Origin: an uncultured Loktanella sp.
Lineage (GTDB): Bacteria > Pseudomonadota > Alphaproteobacteria > Rhodobacterales > Rhodobacteraceae
Direction of reading: 5' to 3'
Length of the DNA stretch: 9,062 nt
Assembly: GCA_913061335.1 (NCBI GenBank)
Contig: CAJXTP010000112.1
Span: forward strand, 1-9,062
Below the pieces are notes generated by a model. That model saw nothing but the letters and a program-made list of their open reading frames with translations. It searched no databases and was not told the origin of the DNA. Both the position numbers and the translations under genes were made by a program. Of this stretch, positions 1 through 5,217 are shown one piece after another (the stretch's first letter is position 1; each line of letters opens with the position of its first letter).

Positions 1-213
1 CATGCATTAGTGCCGAGAAAATTCTACTTTCGCATCCCCTTAGGTTCGGGGGGGATTCCCGCTAGAAGCTGCCACAGCGGTCAGCCAACGTCATGGCCTC
101 GAAGGTCGCTTCTTCTTATCGCGCGCCGAAGTTACGCGCTTGCATTAAATGCCCTCGTTCCGCAAATGTGCTTTCGCCACGGACGCAAAGCGACAAGAGC
201 AGTCATTATAGCG

Positions 214-236
214 CAATCACCTTCGTGAAGTGATTG
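214..236. repeat. Short imperfect hairpin at the end of the acyltransferase gene
   Basis: CAATCAC and GTGATTG arms (7 bp, extended by a wobble and one further pair) enclose a 5-nt loop. It lies just downstream of the present acyltransferase stop and contains the stop codon of the restored frame. There is no T-run on either strand, so a Rho-independent terminator is not demonstrated. It may only be a 3' mRNA hairpin or chance. Confidence 0.3.
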
Positions 237-360
237 TCATTTCGCGCCCACTTTTAGGCCTCATGAACGGAAACTCGATATAGCTGAGAATTATAAGTGA
301 ATGAACTAGGCTCAGTGAGACAAAAACCAACCAGAATCCAGCCGCACCAAGGCCGATATA
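217..360 (-). pseudogene. Out-of-frame native C-terminus of the acyltransferase 3 gene
   Basis: Reading the minus strand one base out of phase from about position 360 gives 47 codons ending at a TGA (217-219). They encode a hydrophobic segment (GAAGFWLVFVSLSLVHSLI) followed by LSYIEFPFM and a short basic tail. This is the normal end of acyltransferase 3 proteins: a last transmembrane helix, then a Y-x-x-[IV]-E-x-P motif. The in-frame sequence instead runs into a polar, unrelated tail that stops at 254-256. The phase change falls in or near the alternating AT tract around 355-365 and is best explained by one extra base (or loss of two). It could be a true mutation or a sequencing error. Confidence 0.75.
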
Positions 361-1390
361 TCTCCGATATGATGGAACTGACAGGGATCAGCGGAAAGTG
401 AACGAGATAAAGCGAGTAGCTGATCCTTGCACCAAACCGAAAGGCGGCATTCAACGGGAGGTGGACCTCTTTCATACTGATGGCCGCGATTAGGAGTGAT
501 GCAAGCAGCAGTGAAAGTACGATTGGCTGAACGGCAGCGTCCCAAAGATTGATCTCTGCCAGAAATTCCTGACGACTAAGAAAAAGAAAGAGTGCAGCAA
601 GGCTTATCGCAAAAAGGTAGCAGCCTTTTTGTGCGGACAAGCGCAGGAACCCGCGGGATTCAAATATTGCAATGAGAAAGCCGAACATGAGCGGTTCAAG
701 GCACGCATAAAAAGGGCTGCGTAATTGGTTCCAAAAAGTATAGTATTCCGTTGCATCGACGGTGACGAAAACCGCCCCTCGGACCAAAGGTGAAATTGCC
801 GCAACGGCCAGACCGACGGCAAAAATACTAGCCCATGATTTAAGGCGGAGAACGGGCAGGGCGAGAAGTGGGACCAGCGCGTAGAACTTTGCTTCAACAC
901 CGAGCGACCAGAACACAACATTGATGTCGCTTGGAAAGTAATCCTGAAGAAACAGAATATGATACCCAATGCGCGTTGCAAGATTGTCCGTCGAGACCTG
1001 AAAGAAAGGAAAGTAGCCTACAACAACGAGGAACAGAACGAAGAAATAAGCGGGTACAACACGGCGGATACGCCTTTTGGCATAACCCGCTAGATTGATC
1101 CGGCCATGTTCCGTAAATTGACGCGCCAGCACCTTGGTGACCAAATAGCCACTCAGCACGAGAAATAGATCGACGCCCGCCCAGCCGTTGATAAACAGCG
1201 TTTCTAACCGATTCAGATCCGGCCCAGCGTGAACGACACGTTGGCCATGGCGAAAGAAGACCAGTAGAATAGCCAAGGTTCGAAGCAGATCCAACCAAGC
1301 GTTGTCGGACGGGTGTGGCATCAGCGCCGTAGCTAACCGGCCTTTTAGGCCAGACGTAGCATTAACAATCGGCAAGTTTTTATTCGCCAA
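254..1390 (-). CDS. Acyltransferase 3 (OafA/YrhL-type) membrane protein, 3' end probably frameshifted
   Basis: Integral inner-membrane acyltransferase of the acyltransferase 3 family, whose members O-acylate surface polysaccharides, lipids or secondary metabolites. The acceptor here is unknown. Visible family marks are the N-terminal Arg37...His48 motif (LLRTLAILLVFFRHG; the His is the usual catalytic candidate), GWAGVDLFLVLSGYL near residues 69-83, a basic KRRIRRVVPAY near 105-114, SLGVEAKFY around the first third, and many hydrophobic helices. The open frame starts at a TTG that overlaps the end of the upstream gene by 11 nt, with no clear Shine-Dalgarno. An ATG at residue 24 (1319-1321) is an alternative start, just ahead of the first conserved motif. 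The last ~34 encoded residues do not look like the family, while another frame does (see the entry at 217-360). The protein is therefore either a C-terminally altered but perhaps active enzyme or an early pseudogene. The family call is firm; the activity is uncertain. Confidence 0.85.
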   Translation of the reverse strand: MANKNLPIVNATSGLKGRLATALMPHPSDNAWLDLLRTLAILLVFFRHGQRVVHAGPDLNRLETLFINGWAGVDLFLVLSGYLVTKVLARQFTEHGRINLAGYAKRRIRRVVPAYFFVLFLVVVGYFPFFQVSTDNLATRIGYHILFLQDYFPSDINVVFWSLGVEAKFYALVPLLALPVLRLKSWASIFAVGLAVAAISPLVRGAVFVTVDATEYYTFWNQLRSPFYACLEPLMFGFLIAIFESRGFLRLSAQKGCYLFAISLAALFLFLSRQEFLAEINLWDAAVQPIVLSLLLASLLIAAISMKEVHLPLNAAFRFGARISYSLYLVHFPLIPVSSIISEIYRPWCGWILVGFCLTEPSSFTYNSQLYRVSVHEA

Positions 1391-2447
1391 GTTGCAGGGT
1401 TTTCTGCATCTTTGGCTTGCGCAATTTCCAGATTTTGCTGTCGATCATATAGTGATGAAAATTAACGATCTGATACAACACAATTGTTGCAGAGAGACCC
1501 GCAAAAAAGAACCAATCTAAAGCGCGCAGAACCCCCCAATAGACAACGCCCGTAATGGCGACACATGTTAGCAAGTAAAGCCACAGTCGACCGGACTGCG
1601 AGATGTAGGACAAGAATTTCGCGTCTGGATCGATACCGCCTTTGAAGCGCTTGTTGTTGAACATCCAAACGAACAATATGTACTGGGCATTGTGCCAGAT
1701 ATTGATCATCAACCAGCCCAATGTGATGTCATTTGTCGCGATATAGGCAAGGTAAAAAATCGCAAAGTGGGTAATCATATACATCGTGTGTACAGTGGCC
1801 AATTGTCCTTGGACGGCGGCTTTGGCGCGTGAAAGCACCCAAAAGGCCAACAGGCCAATTGCAATATAGCCAGACAGATCAGCAACAATTTGAGGAAGAG
1901 GGAAGCTCCACAATTCCATCCCAATGAATGTTGCGTGCTGCTCTGCGGATCGGCTAGCGATCCCAAAAACAGGTATTGAATAGAAAATAGCTTGATCCAA
2001 CCACCCATCTTCATAAGAAGCTTGCCGATCCTTGCCGCGATACGCGCGCGATATGCCCCAGCTTTGGCGTGTGTAATGAAACCATTGCCAATAAAAGTAG
2101 ATTGAAACGATTACCCAAAGTCCGAACACCCAAGCCACGCCCAAGGTAACAACGATAACAATCGGAAGTAATCCGACCATCAGGAATTTGTGCTCTTGAA
2201 AGCTTTCCTTATCAAAGCAGATACGGGTGAATGTCGATATCACATGGTGATAACCCAAGAACCATAAATCAATCACAAGGATAGGATAGAAAAGGGTTGG
2301 CTCCATCAAGATGACCATGCCGGTAATGCAAGAAAGGGCAAAAAGGCCGAAAATAAACCCAGTATCGAAGCGGGCGTTCCGTATCCATGGCAGAGCCGCA
2401 TCCGGCCGTTCAGAGTTCACCGTGTCAGTCATTACCACAAAGCCCAT
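1380..2447 (-). CDS. Histidine-rich polytopic membrane protein of unknown function
   Basis: I do not recognise a named family. The 355-residue protein has about eight hydrophobic segments from residue 28 to 330 and a short basic C-terminus. It carries several His/aromatic motifs that look like conserved active-site or metal-binding positions: GYHHVIST (His67-68), YWQWFHYTRQSWG (His124), His220 and His227, NIWHNAQY (His252) and NFHHYMIDSKIWK (His331-332). As I recall, the last motif recurs in unannotated bacterial membrane proteins. Paired histidines in membrane helices suggest, but do not prove, a metal-dependent membrane enzyme. Two starts are possible: ATG at 2445-2447 or a second ATG five codons later (MTDTVNS). 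Neither has a strong Shine-Dalgarno. The 3' end overlaps the acyltransferase gene by 11 nt, so the two are likely cotranscribed and may act on the same lipid or surface molecule. The CDS is near certain; the function is open. Confidence 0.8.
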   Translation of the reverse strand: MGFVVMTDTVNSERPDAALPWIRNARFDTGFIFGLFALSCITGMVILMEPTLFYPILVIDLWFLGYHHVISTFTRICFDKESFQEHKFLMVGLLPIVIVVTLGVAWVFGLWVIVSIYFYWQWFHYTRQSWGISRAYRGKDRQASYEDGWLDQAIFYSIPVFGIASRSAEQHATFIGMELWSFPLPQIVADLSGYIAIGLLAFWVLSRAKAAVQGQLATVHTMYMITHFAIFYLAYIATNDITLGWLMINIWHNAQYILFVWMFNNKRFKGGIDPDAKFLSYISQSGRLWLYLLTCVAITGVVYWGVLRALDWFFFAGLSATIVLYQIVNFHHYMIDSKIWKLRKPKMQKTLQLGE

Positions 2448-2464
2448 GAATATTTTTATCTTTG

Positions 2465-2503
2465 AAAGTTGCGGCCTTTATATTGAACCAAAAGGGCAAC
2501 TTT
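2465..2503 (-). promoter_or_regulatory. Leader stem-loop upstream of the histidine-rich membrane protein gene
   Basis: The arms AAAGTTGC and GCAACTTT (8 bp, perfect) enclose a second 5-bp pairing (CCTTT with AAAGG) after a 2-nt bulge, with an 11-nt loop. The structure ends 17 nt before the first start codon of the minus-strand gene. If the promoter proposed at 2510-2539 is right, the transcript would begin almost exactly at the base of this hairpin. That is an arrangement known to protect mRNA 5' ends from decay. The pairing is seen directly; the role is inferred. Confidence 0.45.
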
Positions 2504-2509
2504 AAGGCA

Positions 2510-2539
2510 ATAGTGCGAGGATTGTCGCGTTATTGTCAA
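2510..2539 (-). promoter_or_regulatory. Candidate sigma-70-type promoter for the 2447-to-254 gene pair
   Basis: On the minus strand a perfect TTGACA (2534-2539) is followed, after 18 nt, by CACTAT (2510-2515), a weak -10 match. The predicted start of transcription would be near 2503, about 55 nt ahead of the first start codon. The -35 is convincing and the -10 is poor, so the call is tentative. Confidence 0.3.
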
Positions 2540-2810
2540 CAGTGACTGCGCCAGACGAACTGTTGCAACCCGCCGTCATCACGGGCTTTATGACGTGCTG
2601 CGTTTAGGGTTGATATCTTAACGTTAATGGCTGCTTTGCGCATTTTGCGGTGATCGGTTCAACACGCATCGTTACTTAAGAAGCGCTCAGACCAACCGTT
2701 CGCTGCACCGTCTACGAATGTCCAGTTTGGATCTGAAACAGACCTTTCCTACATCATCCTAGAGGGCAGCTTCGACTGCACATTTGATCAATGTGACCAG
2801 CCTTCAGATT

Positions 2811-2828
2811 TGTAGACACCTTCTTCCC
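2811..2828 (+). repeat. Left terminal inverted repeat of the IS3-family remnant
   Basis: It begins TGTAGACACC, 42 nt before the orfA ATG. Compared with the right end it matches at 11 of 18 positions, including the first six. A good Shine-Dalgarno (AAGGAGA) lies between this end and orfA. Confidence 0.6.
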
Positions 2829-2852
2829 TGATTTTGAGGCAAGGAGACAAAC

Positions 2853-3145
2853 ATGGGCAATGCAAAGTTTAGTGACGATTTCAAATCGCTGTGCGGGGAT
2901 ATCCGGTCAGCGAGGTTTCACAGCGGCTGGGTGTCAGCACACTTGCTGTTTGCGTGGGTAAAGAAGTATTCGAGGTCTGAAGGCGCTGCCGCCGGCGATG
3001 ACCATGCCATAGAGAACAGGCGCTTGAAGCGTGAACTGGCACGGGTCGCTGAGGAATGGGATATCTTAAAAACGGGCGAGATCTTTGACTGCCATTGGTC
3101 CGAGGGCAATGATCGAACGTGGACTTCGCCAAGGATGCAAAATGA
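2853..3145 (+). pseudogene. IS3-family transposase OrfA, broken
   Basis: OrfA is the DNA-binding partner of IS3 transposases, with a helix-turn-helix and a leucine zipper. The ATG at 2853, preceded by AAGGAGA, opens MGNAKFSDDFK, the usual start. The frame is then lost: the helix-turn-helix (GYPVSEVSQRLGVST) is read at 2897-2941 in another frame, after about ten codons are missing. The first frame resumes with LLFAWVKKYS and the coiled-coil RRLKRELARVAEEWDILK. Downstream of DILK the sequence is scrambled, and the usual ending FAKDAK-stop appears at 3143-3145 in yet another frame. At least three frame disruptions make it a clear pseudogene. Confidence 0.85.
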
Positions 3146-3150
3146 GGTAG

Positions 3151-3568
3151 ATTTTTATCCAAGAGCATCAGCCGACATTTTCTATCCGCAAGATGTGTCG
3201 ATGCGTACACGTTCACCCCAGCAGGTTTTACGTGTGGCCAAATAATCCGTTGTGCAAAAGAGCAGAAGAAGACAAGCGCCAGACCGATCTGATCGAAGAC
3301 GCGTGGAACGACAGCGGCAAAGTTTATGGATACCGCAAACAGCAGCCCTCTCATCGCTTGCAGGCAAACGACTGCCGAGAGGTTTTTCAACCTGCTGATA
3401 CGTGAGCCTATCCGGCGACGAACATACACAACCCGAGACGATGTCAGGCAGGACGTATGCGACTAAATCAAATTCTTCTACAACCCCAAACGCAAGCACG
3501 CTAGAAACGGGATGCTGTCGCCGGCAGACTTTGAACGACAACAAGAACAGAAGCTGCAAGGCGTATAG
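3151..3568 (+). pseudogene. IS3-family transposase OrfB, internally deleted
   Basis: OrfB supplies the DDE catalytic domain. The N-terminal part is readable from 3151 to about 3342 (FIQEHQPTFSIRKMCRC, HPSRFYVW, then KRAEEDKRQTDLIEDAW and SGKVYGYRK). The next recognisable sequence, from about 3375 in another frame, is the end of the protein: ERFFNLLIREPIRRRTY, then RQDV, FYNPKRKHARNGMLSP and DFERQQ, with the stop at 3566-3568. Roughly 160 residues between these parts are absent, including both catalytic aspartates. The C-terminal part also has a nonsense TAA at 3464-3466, where a tyrosine codon is expected in DYIKFFYNPKRKH. The protein is nonfunctional. Confidence 0.85.
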
Positions 3569-3570
3569 GG

Positions 3571-3588
3571 GACTAGGGGCTATCTACA
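3571..3588 (-). repeat. Right terminal inverted repeat of the IS3-family remnant
   Basis: Read on the minus strand it begins TGTAGATAGC, and it lies just after the orfB stop. It shares the first six bases and 11 of 18 overall with the left end, a degenerate pair consistent with an old insertion. Confidence 0.55.
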
Positions 3589-3643
3589 CGTCTCGATCTG
3601 CGTGGCCTCACGGTGTGCGCGCGCAAGTACCTGACGGTAATAG

Positions 3644-3688
3644 ATGCACACTATATTGCTTTGATAATTCCGCCATTGTCATTTCTTT
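3644..3688 (-). pseudogene. Possible further transposase OrfA scrap
   Basis: In the frame next to the fragment above, the minus strand reads KEMTMAELSKQYSVH. This resembles the MAEL-x-x-x-[FY]-x-VHP helix-turn-helix of another IS3 OrfA subgroup. Only 15 codons support it, so it may be coincidence or a junction between two broken IS copies. Confidence 0.3.
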
Positions 3689-3789
3689 GTGGATCGCTCC
3701 GAGAGTTCCGCAACCGAATATCCTCGATCCACAACCTGTGCGACCGCGCCACGCTTGAGCTCAGACTTTTTGGTAAAGCTGATATTTGC
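3679..3789 (-). pseudogene. Second IS3-type OrfA fragment (helix-turn-helix region), opposite orientation
   Basis: The minus strand encodes FTKKSELKRGAVAQVVD followed by RGYSVAELSERSTKK and then TGA. This matches the beginning of IS3-family OrfA proteins (F-x-x-E-x-K-R-x-A-V...G-Y-S-V-A-E-L-S-E-R), with about three residues (normally LGV or similar) missing before STK and no start codon. It is a different copy from the one at 2853, where the same region reads GYPVSEVSQRLGVST. No partner orfB and no terminal repeats are seen. It is a short relic of another insertion event. Confidence 0.65.
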
Positions 3790-3813
3790 AGCTGAGACGT
3801 GTTCTAGATTTCG

Positions 3814-3834
3814 AGCCGAGAAATATTCTCGGCT
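3814..3834. repeat. Perfect 9-bp hairpin overlapping the ROK regulator stop codon
   Basis: AGCCGAGAA and TTCTCGGCT are exact complements around a 3-nt centre. On the minus strand the stem starts inside the TAG stop of the ROK gene. The downstream minus-strand sequence is not T-rich, so it is not a canonical terminator. It could act as a 3' stabilising hairpin or support termination weakly. Confidence 0.5.
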
Positions 3835-5032
3835 AAATTGTCCCTAATCCAGTGCTTGGTTTCAAAAAGAACTGCTCTCTAATTGGTCCGCAGGCCGCAC
3901 CTAATGCGCGTGCGCTGCCGCCTATGCTGCCTTCTTCTATCTTGGGTGGGACGAGGCCGCGCGTATCCTGCGTGGCCACGTACCGCCGCACGCGGCGCAC
4001 CAATTCCTCTCGCAGGCTTTCGGGGAAAGAACCGTCGATCAAAATCGCCTCAAAGTCGATAACCGAACATATTGAGAGGCTGGCCTTTGCAAGTTCCTGT
4101 GCTGTTTGCAGAAGCCAGGGTTCCACGTATCGAGAAAGTCGGGTCCAGCTAGAGGGGTCATCCCAAAGCTGTCTGGTGTCGAGATCGACCTCGCGCAAAC
4201 GCGCTTCAAGTTGGTGAATTGAGGCCATGTCAACGAGCTGCATACTTTCGCCGATCGGGCTGATGCTGCGCAGTGATCCAAGTGCGCCTGCGTTGCCTTG
4301 CCGGCCCGCATAGACAGAGTTATTGAGCACCACACCGCCACCGATATACGCACCAATAAAGAAATAGGCGTAGTCGCGGAACTCTTTGCCCCGTCCATAA
4401 GTGTGCTCTGCCTGACAGGCTGCTGTTGCATCATTTGAAACGTAGACCGGTAGGTTGCTAAATGCGCTAATTTCAGCGGGAATGTCTATATCCTTCCAGG
4501 ACTGAAACGTTTCGGCTGGAGCGCCAACAAGATCATGCCAGTTCCAAAGCTCAAATGGCGCGGCCACGCCTATTCCACAAATCCGCGATTTCTCATCATC
4601 TGACATGTCAGATGTTAATGCTTCAAATCCATTCGCAAGAAAGGCCAAGACATCGTGTGGTACTGGGTAGTCGTAAGTTATCTTGCGCTCGCCGCAGTTG
4701 CCGCCGCGAAAATCTATCAAAATCAAATCGGCCGACCTGCGACCAATTTTGACGCCAAAAGAGTGGGCTCCGGTTGCAGCCAACCGCATAGGAACTGAGG
4801 GTTTACCGACCTTACCGCGCACGGGGTCGCCACGTTCCAACAGTCCATCAGTTTCTAATTGGCGCAGAATGCCTGACACGGTGGGCGGAGACAGGCCCGC
4901 AAGCTTCGCAAGGTCACTCCCCGGAAGGGCATCGTGGCGCTGGATGAGCGAAAGCAACAAGCGTTCGTTGTGATCTCTCACACCTCTTTGGCTTAAACCA
5001 ATACTTAACGTTCTGACGTGGGCATCATCCAT
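3833..5032 (-). CDS. frcR: ROK-family transcriptional regulator of the frc sugar operon
   Basis: NagC/XylR-type regulator, 399 residues, the normal size for ROK regulators. An N-terminal winged helix-turn-helix lies near residues 17-85 (LAKLAGLSPPTVSGILRQLETDGLL as the recognition region, split here as helix 40-50 and helix 50-60). A sugar-kinase-like ROK domain follows: FGVKIGRRSADL near 92-103, IGVAAPF near 154-160, SNDATAACQAEH at 199-210, and GAYIGGGVVLNN at 227-238. The ROK E-x-G-H motif is replaced by ALGS (250-253), and the cysteine-rich zinc motif that normally follows is absent. The protein is therefore unlikely to be a kinase, and its effector binding may be unusual. It is divergent from frcB across a 185-nt region with an inverted repeat, the classical layout for a local repressor induced by the transported sugar. 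The family is certain; the name frcR rests on context. Confidence 0.88.
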   Translation of the reverse strand: MDDAHVRTLSIGLSQRGVRDHNERLLLSLIQRHDALPGSDLAKLAGLSPPTVSGILRQLETDGLLERGDPVRGKVGKPSVPMRLAATGAHSFGVKIGRRSADLILIDFRGGNCGERKITYDYPVPHDVLAFLANGFEALTSDMSDDEKSRICGIGVAAPFELWNWHDLVGAPAETFQSWKDIDIPAEISAFSNLPVYVSNDATAACQAEHTYGRGKEFRDYAYFFIGAYIGGGVVLNNSVYAGRQGNAGALGSLRSISPIGESMQLVDMASIHQLEARLREVDLDTRQLWDDPSSWTRLSRYVEPWLLQTAQELAKASLSICSVIDFEAILIDGSFPESLREELVRRVRRYVATQDTRGLVPPKIEEGSIGGSARALGAACGPIREQFFLKPSTGLGTI

Positions 5033-5075
5033 TTGGGCACCATATCTGCGCGATCACAAATAAAACATAGCAGAA

Positions 5076-5106
5076 ATTAATTAATAAAGAAAGTTAACTA
5101 ATTAAT
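5076..5106. promoter_or_regulatory. Candidate ROK operator between the regulator and frcB
   Basis: Imperfect inverted repeat with 13-nt arms, ATTAATTAATAAA (5076-5088) and TTAACTAATTAAT (5094-5106), matching at 11 of 13 positions across a 5-nt spacer. It sits in the only strongly AT-rich patch between the divergent genes, 44 nt ahead of the regulator start and 111 nt ahead of frcB. ROK regulators such as NagC bind AT-rich inverted repeats of this size. A TTGACA that could be the -35 of the frcB promoter abuts the right arm (5106-5111), so binding here could block the operon. No good -10 is visible at the right distance. Confidence 0.55.
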
Positions 5107-5111
5107 TGACA
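5106..5111 (+). promoter_or_regulatory. Possible -35 element of the frcB promoter
   Basis: A perfect TTGACA overlaps the last base of the inverted repeat, with a second TTGACG at 5114-5119. Sequences 16-18 nt downstream (around 5128-5142) do not resemble TATAAT, so the promoter is only suggested. Confidence 0.3.
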
Positions 5112-5217
5112 GGTTGACGCGAATCGTGCTTTCTCGACTCCAAGCGATAGGCAAACGTCGGTCGTTGCACCGCCGAGGTGGAGGCCTTGGTATTTCAAAT
5201 TTGTCTGGGAGGACGTT

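Larger units (their letters stand above)
2448..2810. other. Noncoding stretch between the membrane protein gene and the IS remnant
   Basis: Apart from the leader stem-loop and candidate promoter at its left end, I find no coding frame, tRNA, clear repeat or recognisable gene fragment here. The part nearest the IS (about 2600-2810) has a mixed, gene-like composition but is full of stops in all frames. It may be a decayed gene too degraded to name by eye. Confidence 0.5.
2811..3588 (+). mobile_element. Decayed IS3-family insertion sequence with internal deletion
   Basis: A 778-nt remnant of an IS3-family element, which normally measures about 1.2-1.3 kb. It contains a frameshifted orfA (2853-3145) and the two ends of orfB (3151-3568), in the usual order with orfB one frame back. 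Both putative ends start TGTAGA, as expected for the TG...CA termini of the family. The missing part is the middle of orfB, which encodes most of the DDE integrase core. No direct repeat of 3-4 bp is visible outside the ends (att on the left, cgt on the right), so the target duplication has decayed or the element has rearranged. It cannot transpose by itself. Confidence 0.85.

Noticed and set aside
10..228. A 72-codon plus-strand open frame at the left edge
   Set aside because: No recognisable motif, no ribosome site, arginine/proline-rich random-looking composition, and it overlaps the restored 3' end of the acyltransferase gene.
2881..3429. A 182-codon minus-strand open frame across the IS remnant
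   Set aside because: It is antisense to clearly recognisable OrfA and OrfB peptides and shows no domain of its own.
2811..3588. CRISPR array, integron or phage attachment site in the repeat-like middle region
   Set aside because: There are no regularly spaced direct repeats. All recognisable coding pieces are IS3-type transposase, and no tRNA or integrase gene is present.
3402..3795. Two plus-strand open frames (118 and 60 codons) after the transposase
   Set aside because: The first runs out of frame through the OrfB C-terminus. The second is antisense to the second OrfA fragment. Neither has protein-like motifs.
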